NCBI RefSeq assembly: GCF_945952365.1
Contig: NZ_CAMFHX010000015.1
Coordinates: 1-64,000 of the forward strand
Length of the DNA stretch: 64,000 nt
Direction: 5' to 3'
Origin: an uncultured Cetobacterium sp.
GTDB taxonomy: Bacteria; Fusobacteriota; Fusobacteriia; Fusobacteriales; Fusobacteriaceae
Shown here: one piece after another, positions 42,932 to 51,800 of the stretch
Numbering within the stretch: the stretch's first letter is position 1
How the letters are laid out: every line of letters begins with the position of its first letter
Notes under the pieces: generated by a model
Told to the model about the DNA's origin: nothing
The model's database searches: none
The model's input: the letters and a program-made list of their open reading frames with translations, nothing else
Made by a program: the position numbers and the translations under genes

Positions 42932-44077
42932 TTATTTTTTTTCTCCAGTAGGTTCTTCAGCTATTTTATATATCTCAATACTACTTTCCCTTCCTTTATC
43001 TAAGTATAAAATATTAATTTTATGTCTATCATCTTTATACTCTAACGTTTCTCCGACTTTCATACCTCTTAAAACTTTTAAGAAACTATAGTTATAATAA
43101 AATTTACATTTTAATAACTCTTTATATAATCTCGATTCAAATATAAATCTATTTAAGAAGATATCTACGGTTTTACTTATAAGTATATATTTTTCTGTAT
43201 ACTCTATATTTGGAGTTTCCTTTAAAGCTAAACATATCGCCTCATCTAATGAACCTGAAATCCCTTTATCTAGATGGTATAAATTATTTCGTACAAAATC
43301 TACCCCCTCTTTTAAAAGAGCTTCCTCTATAACTTTACTTATTTTCGAAATAGAATCTACTCTATCTCTTAAAGGTAGCAGTAGTCTATCTATCTCTTCA
43401 GCTAATATAGATGAAAGTTTATGATCAAATGAAAACTCTATCTCCATTATTTTACTTGTGAAGCCATCACTATTTTTTATCTTTGTATACTCTATATTAT
43501 ATTTTGTCAATTGGTTTATATCATCTAGTGCAGGTTTTAATATTGTTTTTTCAAAATCATAAAATCTTTCATAATTTTCCTGGCCTACACCTAAAAGTTC
43601 TTTTAAATTATCTCTACTTATTAAAAATCCACCTTGATTTCTATTTTTTATCATAGCTAAATACAGTTGGAAACTTTTCTTATCTTTAAATAGTAAAATT
43701 AGAAGTAAATCTATATCATCAAATATTCCACTCTCTTTAAGAGATTTTAAAGATCTAGAAACAAATAATCTATACTCCTCTCTATTTCTTAAATAAAAGT
43801 CAAAAATTGGAAATGAAGAAAAAAATATCTCCTCCTCTTTTTCTATAAGTTTTAAATATATCCTTCTTTTGAAAAATTTATCTAAAAATTCACCAATATT
43901 ACCTCTCTCACCAACTAAATTTCTTAACTCTTTTTCTGTAAAAATTATATATTTTTCATTTTTACCCTTATATCTCTCTCTTACAATCTCTAAAAAATCT
44001 CTTTCTTTCTTATTTAATTTTTTGTCGGTATCTATAAAAAGATCATTTTTAGAAAAATCAAAAGCCATTTTCTTCAT
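42932..44077 (-). CDS. Plasmid-type replication initiator (Rep_3/RepB-like), second copy
   Basis: A 381-residue initiator-like protein with the Rep_3 hallmark YERFYDFEKTILKPALDDIN near the middle and two winged-helix halves, the first starting NKKERDFLEIVRERY. It is a distant relative of the protein encoded at 59-1177. GGTGGTG precedes the ATG at 44077 (MKKMAFDFSK), which I prefer to a TTG at 44101. It sits between two halves of a PTS that should belong together, and phased T-tracts and a palindrome lie upstream (entry at 44102-44405). I see no par genes or iterons. Its present function is unknown. Confidence 0.75.
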   Translation of the reverse strand: MKKMAFDFSKNDLFIDTDKKLNKKERDFLEIVRERYKGKNEKYIIFTEKELRNLVGERGNIGEFLDKFFKRRIYLKLIEKEEEIFFSSFPIFDFYLRNREEYRLFVSRSLKSLKESGIFDDIDLLLILLFKDKKSFQLYLAMIKNRNQGGFLISRDNLKELLGVGQENYERFYDFEKTILKPALDDINQLTKYNIEYTKIKNSDGFTSKIMEIEFSFDHKLSSILAEEIDRLLLPLRDRVDSISKISKVIEEALLKEGVDFVRNNLYHLDKGISGSLDEAICLALKETPNIEYTEKYILISKTVDIFLNRFIFESRLYKELLKCKFYYNYSFLKVLRGMKVGETLEYKDDRHKINILYLDKGRESSIEIYKIAEEPTGEKK

Positions 44078-44101
44078 ATTTTCACCACCTTTTTTAATCA
44101 A

Positions 44102-44280
44102 TTTTAAGTTTTTTTAAAAAAATTTAATTTTTTTTTGTTTTTTTTTAACAGTTTTAGGTTAAAATTAGACGATTTTTTTTAGTTTTTTTTTCGTTCTTTA
44201 TAAAGAATACAACATTTACAACTATTTTTCAAGTTTTTTTTAAAAAAAACATTTGTATTTCGACGAAAAAAGTCTTAAAC
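44102..44280. other. Phased A/T tracts and palindrome upstream of the second rep gene
   Basis: Runs of 8-9 T lie at 44128-44136 and 44138-44146, then at 44173-44180 and 44183-44191, each pair 10 bp apart, which should curve the DNA. TTCTTTATAAAGAA (44194-44207) is a perfect palindrome. The stretch is more than 80% A/T with no gene. It resembles a replication-origin or bent promoter region, but no iteron array is visible. Confidence 0.45.
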
Positions 44281-44289
44281 TTGTTAAAT

Positions 44290-44318
44290 TTGACTTTTTT
44301 TAAAACATATTCTATAAT
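44290..44318 (+). promoter_or_regulatory. Promoter of the IIB-porin-IIC genes
   Basis: TTGACT (44290-44295) and TATAAT (44313-44318) with 17-bp spacing. The start near 44325 gives an 80-nt leader with a small hairpin GGTGA/TCGCC and no ORF. Confidence 0.75.
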
Positions 44319-44405
44319 TATAGTGTCAGGTGAATGAATCGCCAGAAGAATTTAAAATAAGTAAATCAAAAATTCAAAATATTTAGTTTAAAAGGAGAAA
44401 CAATT

Positions 44406-44711
44406 ATGAAAAAAATATTATTACTTTGTTCTGCAGGAATGTCAACAAGTATGGTTGTAAAGAAAATGGAAGCTGCTGCTGCTGCTGAAAATATAGAAGT
44501 AAAAATCGATGCTGTAGGATTAGAGCAATTCCACGAGTTATTACCTCAATATGATGTATTCCTTTTAGGACCACAAGTTAGATTTAAGAAAGCTGAGTTA
44601 GGAGCTATCGCTGCTGCTGCTGGTAAACCATTAGATGTAATCGATACTATGGCTTACGGAACATTAAACGGAAAGAAAATTTTAGACTATGCTTTAAGCT
44701 TATCTAAATAG
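44406..44711 (+). CDS. PTS lactose/cellobiose-type IIB component
   Basis: A 101-residue EIIB of the Lac/Cel family. The phosphorylated cysteine is C8 in the loop LLLCSAGMSTSMV; GPQVRFKKAELG is another family feature. It begins with AAAGGAG 8 nt upstream. It lies divergent from IIA and mupG and is followed by a porin gene and IIC; together they would complete the phosphotransfer chain IIA-IIB-IIC. Confidence 0.93.
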   Translation: MKKILLLCSAGMSTSMVVKKMEAAAAAENIEVKIDAVGLEQFHELLPQYDVFLLGPQVRFKKAELGAIAAAAGKPLDVIDTMAYGTLNGKKILDYALSLSK

Positions 44712-44755
44712 TAATAAAAAATAATACTTTATTTAAAACACGGGAGGGTAACAAA

Positions 44756-45793
44756 ATGAAAAAATCACTTTATTTATTAGCTGCATTATCATTATTAGGT
44801 ACAAATGTTTTTGCTAAAGAAGTTGTAGCAGAACCAGTTGTTGAAACAAGTAAAGAAGTTATTGTTGAACCTGTAGTAGTAATCGAAGAGGTTGCTGCAC
44901 CAGCTTGGTCATTCGGAGCTAGAACTTACTTAGAGACAGAGGATTTTGATAATGGATCAACTATATCTGGTGGAGACGATGAAGATGGAACTTTCTGGGG
45001 AGTAGGAGTTTCTGCAACTAAAGGAAAGTTAACTTTAGATTTAAATGTTGAAAGAAGATTCGGTGGAGATTTATCTTTATCTAAATCAGATGCTGAGTGG
45101 GAATCTACAAGAGTTGACTACAAAGTAAGATATCAACTATTTGAAAAACAAGCGTTCCATTTAAAGTATAGAAATGAAACTAGAGTAAGAGATTTCTCAA
45201 GAGATACTTATCACTCTGATTGGACTAGAGATAGATATGAGTTAGGAACTGACTTCAATCACTTCAATGGATTACTAGCTGGATGGTTAGTTGCTGGTCT
45301 TGATAGAGATAAATCAAGTGACGAAGGAAAAGCAACATCTAGAGATAACGGTTGGTACTGGGAAGGAGACTTCGGTCCATCATTCAAGTTAACTGATAAG
45401 TTATCATTCAACCCTACTTTATTCACTACTGGAGAGATGTATGATTCTTATGAGATGGTTGAAACTCAAATCAGAATCATGATGCCATATCAAGCTACTG
45501 ATAAGTTAACTATCATGCCAAGAGTTAGATTCACTTTAGATAGAACTCAAGATGCTAAATGGAATGGAGATTACATTGAGCAATATCAAAACAAAGCTGG
45601 AGACAGAATCAGATATGAGTTAATGGCTAACTATGTATTCAACGACCAACTATCTACATTCGTAGGAGTTGCTTATGAAAGTAATACAAGAACTTATAAG
45701 AATGACGATAAGTTATTCGATTGGACACCTGCTAACGGAGACCACGATATTGATTTAATCTGGGCATACGCTGGATTAAACTATAGATTCTAA
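44756..45793 (+). CDS. Outer-membrane porin-like protein in a PTS operon
   Basis: A 345-residue predicted beta-barrel. A signal peptide of about 20 residues ends at NVFA-K. A Val/Glu/Pro-rich segment (residues 22-50, EVVAEPVVE and similar) precedes the barrel, which shows alternating strands and turns rich in aromatic and charged residues, ending ALNYRF-like (GLNYRF), a C-terminal aromatic suited to the BAM complex. It resembles FomA-type or oligosaccharide-specific porins; I cannot fix the family. It sits between IIB and IIC, so it probably brings the PTS sugar across the outer membrane. The first segment resembles that of the porin at 50617-51699. Confidence 0.8.
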   Translation: MKKSLYLLAALSLLGTNVFAKEVVAEPVVETSKEVIVEPVVVIEEVAAPAWSFGARTYLETEDFDNGSTISGGDDEDGTFWGVGVSATKGKLTLDLNVERRFGGDLSLSKSDAEWESTRVDYKVRYQLFEKQAFHLKYRNETRVRDFSRDTYHSDWTRDRYELGTDFNHFNGLLAGWLVAGLDRDKSSDEGKATSRDNGWYWEGDFGPSFKLTDKLSFNPTLFTTGEMYDSYEMVETQIRIMMPYQATDKLTIMPRVRFTLDRTQDAKWNGDYIEQYQNKAGDRIRYELMANYVFNDQLSTFVGVAYESNTRTYKNDDKLFDWTPANGDHDIDLIWAYAGLNYRF

Positions 45794-45815
45794 TAGAAAA
45801 CTATTACAAAATTAT

Positions 45816-45843
45816 GGGGAGGGGAAGTTTTTTCCTCCACCCC
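45816..45843 (+). terminator. Imperfect hairpin between porin and IIC
   Basis: GGGG-A-GGGG pairs with CCTCC-A-CCCC (4 bp, an A-A mismatch, 4 bp with a wobble), followed by TTTCTAT. An extended -10 (TGATATAAT, 45857-45865) follows, so IIC may be expressed both by read-through and from its own promoter. Confidence 0.5.
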
Positions 45844-45895
45844 TTTCTATAAAATTTGATATAATAAAAATACTAAAAAAACGGAGGAAAATATT

Positions 45896-47227
45896 ATGAG
45901 TAACTTTATGAACATTATTGAAGAAAAACTAATGCCTGTTGCTGCAAAAGTTGGACAAAACAGATATTTAAATGCAATCAAAGACGGATTCGTTTACACA
46001 ATGCCGTTCCTTATCATCGGTTCATTTATCCTTTTAATGGTAAACCTACCATTTACTGATCCTAACAACGTACTTTACATGGAATGGTACGCTAACTTAA
46101 TGGGAGCTTTCAAAGGAGATTTAGTACAACCATTCTACGTAAGTATGGGAATTATGTCTTTATTCGTTTCTTATGGAATTGGAATGTCTTTATCTAATAG
46201 CTACGGTCTTAACGGTACAACTGGTGGATTCTTATCAATGTATGCCTTTTTACTGACATCTGCTAAGCTAGATTGGTTACCTGTTGGTCAAGCTGAAGGA
46301 GCTACATCTTTATTCCTTATACCTGATGGTGGATGGATGCCAATCATGGATGCTAGATATCTTGATGCAAAAGGGTTATTTACAGCTATCTTAGGAGCTA
46401 TTATTGCTATCGAAATATTCAGACTACTTGTACAAAAGAAGTTTGTTATTAAACTTCCTGATTCTGTACCACCTGCAATCGCTAAATCATTCGAATTATT
46501 AATACCAATCGTATTCGTAACAATTCTTTTCCATGCGGTAAATATATTCGCTGTAAAGAGTTTAGGTATAATGGTTCCTGAAATCATCTTAAAAGCGTTT
46601 GCTCCATTACTAAATATGTCTGATTCATTAATCTCTGTAATCTTCATCATCATAATCACTCACCTTTTATGGTTTGCTGGATTACACGGAACAAACATCG
46701 TTATAGCAATTATTAACTCTATAACTTTATCTAACCTTGCTGCTAATCAAGCTGCAATTCAAGCTGGAGAAGCTTTACCAAAAATATTCGCAGGTGGATT
46801 CCTTGATGCTTATGTTTACATAGGAGGAGCTGGAGCAACTTTAGGACTTGCCCTTGCTATGTCTGTGAGTAAAAATGCACACATTAAATCTATTGGAAAA
46901 CTTTCAGTTATTCCTGCAGTATTTAATATCAACGAGCCTATTATGTTCGGAGCACCAATTGTAATGAACCCATTACTATTCATTCCATTCGTTGGAATTC
47001 CAGTATTAAATGCTTGTATAGCATGGTTCGCTACAAAGTTTGATTTAGTAGGAAAAATCATTACTCTTGTTCCTTGGACAACTCCAGGACCAATCGGAGC
47101 TTTACTTGCTACAAACTTCAGTGTTGCTGCATTCATTCTAAGTTGTGCTCTAGTTGCTGTTTCATTCTTCTTATACATACCTTTCTTAAGAGTTTATGAG
47201 AAGTCATTAAACGAAACTGAAGCTTAA
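45896..47227 (+). CDS. PTS lactose/cellobiose-type IIC permease
   Basis: Membrane component of a Lac/Cel-family PTS (CelB/LicC type), 443 residues with about ten spans. It begins MSNFMNIIEEKLMPVAAKVGQNRYLNAIKDGF, and includes LWFAGLHGTNIV, the NINEPIMFGAPIVMNPLLFIPF substrate-loop motif and VPWTTPGPIGALLAT, all typical. GGAGG precedes the ATG, 100 bp after the porin stop. Partners are the IIB at 44406 and the IIA at 41322. The divergent MupG suggests a cell-wall disaccharide or a beta-glucoside as substrate. Confidence 0.94.
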   Translation: MSNFMNIIEEKLMPVAAKVGQNRYLNAIKDGFVYTMPFLIIGSFILLMVNLPFTDPNNVLYMEWYANLMGAFKGDLVQPFYVSMGIMSLFVSYGIGMSLSNSYGLNGTTGGFLSMYAFLLTSAKLDWLPVGQAEGATSLFLIPDGGWMPIMDARYLDAKGLFTAILGAIIAIEIFRLLVQKKFVIKLPDSVPPAIAKSFELLIPIVFVTILFHAVNIFAVKSLGIMVPEIILKAFAPLLNMSDSLISVIFIIIITHLLWFAGLHGTNIVIAIINSITLSNLAANQAAIQAGEALPKIFAGGFLDAYVYIGGAGATLGLALAMSVSKNAHIKSIGKLSVIPAVFNINEPIMFGAPIVMNPLLFIPFVGIPVLNACIAWFATKFDLVGKIITLVPWTTPGPIGALLATNFSVAAFILSCALVAVSFFLYIPFLRVYEKSLNETEA

Positions 47228-47269
47228 TTAAAAGAAATCTTTTTAAATAAAGTGCTAATATAAATAAAG

Positions 47270-47297
47270 AACCCCACGGCTGCATAGTCGTGGGGTT
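47270..47297. terminator. Terminator between IIC and ligA
   Basis: AACCCCACG (47270-47278) pairs with CGTGGGGTT (47289-47297) with a 10-nt loop, between convergent genes. Confidence 0.75.
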
Positions 47298-47313
47298 TCC
47301 CCTTTTAAAAATA

Positions 47314-49377
47314 TTATTTCGAAAGTTCTAAAAACTCATCCTCTGTTAAAATTTTAACTGTTCCTAACTCTTCAGCTTTTTTCAATTTACTTCCAGCATC
47401 TTCACCAACAATTAAATAATCTAATTTTTTACTCACTGATGACAGATTAACGCCACCTAAAGATTCAATCAAATCTTTAATCTCCTCTCTTTTAAATTTT
47501 TGAAGCTTCCCTGTAAATAAAAATGTTTTTCCACTAAACTTTCCTTCAACTTTAACTTCATCTTTTTTATCTTCAACTACTTTTCCAAAATTAATTCCAA
47601 ACTCTTTTAACTTTTGAATAATCTCTAAAGATTTTTCATCTCTAAAATAGTTATAAACAGATTGAGCTACTTTTTCTCCAACTCCATCTATCTCTAAAAG
47701 TTCCTCTTTGCTCATAGAAGCTAAACAATCTATATTTTTACTTTTTTTAGCTAAAACATCCCCCAAGAATTTTCCGACAAAAGGAATTCCAAGAGCGTAA
47801 AGTGTTTTTGAATATGGTCTAGATTTACTTTTTTCTATTGAAGCTAGCAATTTTTCGACACTTTTCTCTCCCATTTTGTCTAAAGTCATAAGTTCATCTT
47901 TATGTTTATGAAGTTCAAAAATATCTCTTATATCCTTTACATAACCTAATTGAAGCATTTTTTCTACTATTTTACTTCCAAAGCCACTTATATTCATAGC
48001 GTCACGAGAAACAAAATACTCAATACCTCCTTGAACTATAGCTGGGCAAGATGGATTTACACATTTTAAATCTACTAACCCCTCCTCTTTCTCTAAAACA
48101 GAGTTACAAACAGGGCAATTTGTTGGTACAACTACCTCTTTTTCAGCCCCTGTTCTGACCTCTTTTACAGAACTTACTACTTGTGGAATAATCTCTGCAG
48201 CTTTCTCTATAAAAACTCTATCTCCAATTCTGATATCTTTTCTAATTATCTCATCCATATTATGAAGACTTGCTCTCTTAACCTTACTTCCTGATAACTC
48301 AACCTCTCTTAATTCTGCTACAGGAGTAACTTTCCCTGTTCTACCAACTTGCCAAGTTATATCTAATAACTCTGTTGTTACCTGCTTTGCTGGGAACTTA
48401 TACGCTATTGCCCATCTTGGACTCTTCGTTGTATAGCCTACCTCTTCCCAAAGAGTTATATCGTTCAATTTTATAACTAGTCCATCTGTCTCATAATCTA
48501 AACGCTCTTTTTCAACTTCCCAAAAAGCGATTCTCTCTTCCATCACTGACATATCCCTGATTATATCTGCAACACCAGTTGTTTTTATGCCTACTTTTTC
48601 TAAATATTCTAAACTCTCTTTATGAGTTTTAAATCCATATTGCTCAGCATCAACTATAAAATAAAAATATGCATCTAGTCCTCTCTCTTTTACAATTTCA
48701 GAATCTATCTGTCTCAAAGTTCCACTAGCAGCGTTTCTTGGATTAGCAAAAATCTCCTCTCCAACTTCTAATCTCTCTTCATTTAAAGTTTTGAATCTAG
48801 AAAGTGGTAATACAATCTCTCCTCTAACTTCTAAACTTACATCCTCTTTTAAAAAGTTAGGAATACTCTCGATAGCTAAGATATTTTCTGTAACATCCTC
48901 ACCCTCTATTCCGTCACCTCTTGTAACGGCTCTTTTAAGCTCTCCATTCTCATATGTAACACTTATACTTGCTCCATCAAGCTTAAGCTCTAAAACATAC
49001 TCTAATTCACTTTGAACAGAATCAATATTTTTTTCTACTCTTTCTGTAAAAGCAATTACATCCTCTATATTATATGAATTATTCAAACTTAGCATAGGCT
49101 TTTTATGAATAACTTTCTGGAATTTACTCTCTTTCAAACTACTCGCTCCTACAATATTTGTTGGAGAATGTTCATTTTTATATTCAGGATAATTTTTTTC
49201 TAACTCATCTAACTCTTTTAAAAGTTTATCAAACTCTACATCAGAAATCAGTGACTCATTTTTTGTATAGTAATAGTAGTTATAACGCTCTATATCTTGT
49301 CTCAGTTCATCTATTCTGTCTTTTGGATTCTTCTCTTCATTTATTTCGAATAATTTCAGCATCTTCCACCATCCCAT
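47314..49377 (-). CDS. ligA: NAD-dependent DNA ligase LigA
   Basis: Essential ligase that seals nicks using NAD+. In this numbering the adenylated lysine is K132 in LELKLDGASI; an Ia domain (about 15-75) precedes it. The OB fold, the zinc finger (CPVCNSVLEKEEGLVDLKCVNPSCP), helix-hairpin-helix repeats (DKMGEKSVEKLLASIE; LEIDGVGEKVAQSVYNYF) and a C-terminal BRCT domain (GKTFLFTGKLQKFKREEIKDLIE) follow. Length 687 is typical. The first ATG at 49377 and another at 49362 are both possible; neither has a decisive ribosome binding site. An extended -10 (TGGTATAAT, 49395-49403) lies upstream on the minus strand. Confidence 0.96.
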   Translation of the reverse strand: MGWWKMLKLFEINEEKNPKDRIDELRQDIERYNYYYYTKNESLISDVEFDKLLKELDELEKNYPEYKNEHSPTNIVGASSLKESKFQKVIHKKPMLSLNNSYNIEDVIAFTERVEKNIDSVQSELEYVLELKLDGASISVTYENGELKRAVTRGDGIEGEDVTENILAIESIPNFLKEDVSLEVRGEIVLPLSRFKTLNEERLEVGEEIFANPRNAASGTLRQIDSEIVKERGLDAYFYFIVDAEQYGFKTHKESLEYLEKVGIKTTGVADIIRDMSVMEERIAFWEVEKERLDYETDGLVIKLNDITLWEEVGYTTKSPRWAIAYKFPAKQVTTELLDITWQVGRTGKVTPVAELREVELSGSKVKRASLHNMDEIIRKDIRIGDRVFIEKAAEIIPQVVSSVKEVRTGAEKEVVVPTNCPVCNSVLEKEEGLVDLKCVNPSCPAIVQGGIEYFVSRDAMNISGFGSKIVEKMLQLGYVKDIRDIFELHKHKDELMTLDKMGEKSVEKLLASIEKSKSRPYSKTLYALGIPFVGKFLGDVLAKKSKNIDCLASMSKEELLEIDGVGEKVAQSVYNYFRDEKSLEIIQKLKEFGINFGKVVEDKKDEVKVEGKFSGKTFLFTGKLQKFKREEIKDLIESLGGVNLSSVSKKLDYLIVGEDAGSKLKKAEELGTVKILTEDEFLELSK

Positions 49378-49394
49378 TTTATTTTTTTACCTTA

Positions 49395-49403
49395 ATTATA
49401 CCA
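49395..49403 (-). promoter_or_regulatory. Extended -10 promoter of ligA
   Basis: Minus-strand TGG-TATAAT at 49395-49403 with a weak -35. On the plus strand TTTACA and TAATAG with 17-bp spacing (about 49413-49440) may serve gldA. Confidence 0.5.
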
Positions 49404-49483
49404 CTTTTTCATTTACAAATTAAGAAAATAGTGGTAATAGATATGTAGAGGAATCTTTCAATTTAATTTTATGGAGGTAAAGA

Positions 49484-50560
49484 ATGGAAAATATTATTTT
49501 ATCACCTAACAAGTATATTCAAGGGGTTGATGCTTTGAAAAATATAGCAAAATACGCCAAGAAAAATGCTTTTGTAGTTGCAGATGAATTTGTATTAAGT
49601 ATTACCGAAGACATAATCAATGAAAGTTTTAAAAATGAAAATTTAGAAGTGATTTTTGAGATTTTTAATAGAGAGTGCTCAAAAGTTGAAGTAAATAGAT
49701 TAAAAGAGATTTTGAAAACTAAAGATTCAAAAATTATAATTGGAGTAGGGGGTGGAAAAACTTTAGATACAGCAAAAGCTGTAGCATATTATTGTAATCT
49801 CCCTGTTATGATTGTTCCAACTATTGCATCAACTGATGCACCTTGTAGTGCTTTATCAGTTTTATATACCGAAGATGGGCAATTTGATGAGTATCTTCTT
49901 TTACCAAGTAACCCTGATATAGTTTTAATGGATACAAAAATTATATCTCGAGCTCCTGCTAGACTTTTAGCAAGTGGGATGGGAGATGCTCTATCGACTT
50001 ACTTTGAAGCTAGAGCTTGCGAGCGATCGAATGCTCTTAATATGGGTGGTGGATTGCCTACGAAGGCTGCTATGGCTCTTGCTAAGCTTTGCTTTGATAT
50101 TCTTATAGCAGATGGAGAAAAAGCTATGTTTGCTGCTCAAAGATCAGTTTGTACAAAAGCTGTTGAAAATATAATAGAAGCTAATACATATTTGAGTGGA
50201 ATTGGATTTGAAAGTGGTGGACTTGCTGCTGCTCATGCTATCCACAATGGATTAACTATTCTAGAAGAGTGCCATGATTTATATCACGGTGAAAAAGTAG
50301 CCTTTGGAGTTTTAGTGCAACTTTTCTTGGAAAATGCTCCTATGGAAGAGATTGATGAGGTTTTATTCTTCTGTAAAAATATAGGTTTACCTACATCTTT
50401 AGAAGAGCTTGGTATAAGTTCACTTGAAACAGATAAACTTTTCAAAGTTGCAGAGTTAGCTACTGCTCCGGGTGAAACAATCCATAATATGCCGTTTGAA
50501 GTTACTGCAGAAAAGGTTTTAGCTGCTATTCTAGCTGCCGATAACTATGGTGGAATTTAA
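49484..50560 (+). CDS. gldA: Glycerol dehydrogenase
   Basis: Zinc-dependent NAD+ oxidoreductase of the iron-containing alcohol dehydrogenase fold, converting glycerol and dihydroxyacetone. Metal ligands are D168 (GMGDALSTYFEA), H251 (HAIHNGLT) and H268 (DLYHGEKVAFG). GVGGGKTLDTAKAVAYY is the NAD-binding glycine motif and TIASTDAPCSALSVLYT the substrate/NAD region. Length 358 is typical. GGAGG precedes the ATG. It stands alone, with a terminator after; no dhaK genes are adjacent. Confidence 0.94.
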   Translation: MENIILSPNKYIQGVDALKNIAKYAKKNAFVVADEFVLSITEDIINESFKNENLEVIFEIFNRECSKVEVNRLKEILKTKDSKIIIGVGGGKTLDTAKAVAYYCNLPVMIVPTIASTDAPCSALSVLYTEDGQFDEYLLLPSNPDIVLMDTKIISRAPARLLASGMGDALSTYFEARACERSNALNMGGGLPTKAAMALAKLCFDILIADGEKAMFAAQRSVCTKAVENIIEANTYLSGIGFESGGLAAAHAIHNGLTILEECHDLYHGEKVAFGVLVQLFLENAPMEEIDEVLFFCKNIGLPTSLEELGISSLETDKLFKVAELATAPGETIHNMPFEVTAEKVLAAILAADNYGGI

Positions 50561-50574
50561 ATATGTGATAATAG

Positions 50575-50602
50575 AAAAACCCTTGGAAATCCAAGGGTTT
50601 TT
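50575..50602. terminator. Terminator between gldA and the porin gene
   Basis: AAAAACCCTTGG (50575-50586) pairs perfectly with CCAAGGGTTTTT (50591-50602), between convergent genes. Confidence 0.9.
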
Positions 50603-50616
50603 TATATTACATTCTA

Positions 50617-51699
50617 TTAGAATGTTACTTTCATAGCTGCGTATGCAACTGGTTGCCATCTCCAATCAGATGCTTCGCTTTGTCCTATTTTATCCCAGTT
50701 TCTGTACTCTGCTCCTGCTCCTGTGCTTAATGCAAAGTTCTCAGTTACTTTATACTCAAGGTCTAAAGTTAATAAAGCATATAACTCATAACTGTTTTTC
50801 TCAGATTTAACAACCTCACCTTTAGAGTTTTCAGAATATTTATCATATTGTCCGAAGATGTATGGGTCATATCCTCCTTCGAAGTTGAAATCTAAAGCAT
50901 AGTTATTATTTGCATATAATGCAAAGTTTCTTCTTAAGTAGATCTCCCACTCAGGCTCGAATGCTTTATCTTTGTTGTTTGTTAAATCAGAGTTTGTATG
51001 GAAGTCCTCTCCATAGAAGTTTTGGTTTAGGTAGATTGTACCGTCCCAAGTAAATCCTAATGGTAAGTTACCTGCATAATCAATGTCAGCTCCTACAGTA
51101 TTTTTGTAAGCTCCTCCATTGTTTGCTGCCATCGTATGTTTAAATTTAGGTGCGAATACTAAATTGCTTAGTAATCCTCCTTCGTTTTTATAAACATTTA
51201 ATCTTGCTTGATACTCAAATGATTGTTTCTCATCAGTTGCATCTTTATATTCAACTCTTGAAGTGAATAGATCATTATGCTTATAGTAAGCTCTTAATCT
51301 TGTTTCAGTTCCATCTTTGCTATTTTTATATCTTTCGTCATTTGTTTCTAAATCGCTATAATCTCTTATTCTTCCTTGAACAGAGAACTTTTCAGTTGCT
51401 TGAACACCAAACGTTGTTTGAAGTCTTGCATAATTGTTTTTCCCTGTATGCCATGTATCTCCTGAAGATATTTTATCTCCGTGTCCTTCTGTTTCTCCGT
51501 ATGCTTTGTACTCTAATCCTAAGTATCCACTTGGCTTGAATTCAGGTGTTAATTCTACTACTACTACCTCTTCAACTACAGGCTCAGCAACAACGATTAC
51601 CTCTTTTGATACCTCAACTGGAGCTACTATAACCTCTTTAGCTTGTACTGCAGTTCCTACAACAAGTAAAGATCCTAATAAAAGTGCTAATTTTTTCAT
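50617..51699 (-). CDS. Outer-membrane porin (FomA-like)
   Basis: A 360-residue predicted outer-membrane beta-barrel. GGAGGGG precedes the ATG at 51699 (MKKLALLLGSLLVVGTAVQA-K signal peptide); the frame is open for ten more codons upstream. A Val/Glu/Pro-rich segment (about residues 21-48, repeats of EVIV and EPVVEEVVVVE) follows the signal, as in the porin at 44756. The barrel part has regular alternation (YLGLEYKAYGE, YARLQTTFGVQ, FSVQGRIRDYSDLE) and ends in AAMKVTF with a C-terminal phenylalanine. Family resemblance is to fusobacterial major porins. It has a strong promoter and is probably abundant. Confidence 0.82.
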   Translation of the reverse strand: MKKLALLLGSLLVVGTAVQAKEVIVAPVEVSKEVIVVAEPVVEEVVVVELTPEFKPSGYLGLEYKAYGETEGHGDKISSGDTWHTGKNNYARLQTTFGVQATEKFSVQGRIRDYSDLETNDERYKNSKDGTETRLRAYYKHNDLFTSRVEYKDATDEKQSFEYQARLNVYKNEGGLLSNLVFAPKFKHTMAANNGGAYKNTVGADIDYAGNLPLGFTWDGTIYLNQNFYGEDFHTNSDLTNNKDKAFEPEWEIYLRRNFALYANNNYALDFNFEGGYDPYIFGQYDKYSENSKGEVVKSEKNSYELYALLTLDLEYKVTENFALSTGAGAEYRNWDKIGQSEASDWRWQPVAYAAMKVTF

Positions 51700-51771
51700 A
51701 AAATCCCCTCCGATTTTAATTTTTTTCAAAAAATTTATTTAGTAAAAGAATAAATCTTTTTTACTATATCC

Positions 51772-51800
51772 TTTATACAATATTTTTCTATTTTTGTAAA
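51772..51800 (-). promoter_or_regulatory. Promoter of the porin gene
   Basis: Minus-strand TTTACA (51795-51800) and TATAAA (51772-51777) with 17-bp spacing give a start about 70 nt before the porin ATG. The rest of 51700-51929 is A/T-rich with no gene. Confidence 0.65.

Noticed and set aside
46288-47178. Two minus-strand open frames of about 120 codons inside the PTS IIC gene
   Set aside because: The IIC frame is supported by family motifs throughout; the antisense frames lack ribosome binding sites and look like reverse readings of membrane spans.
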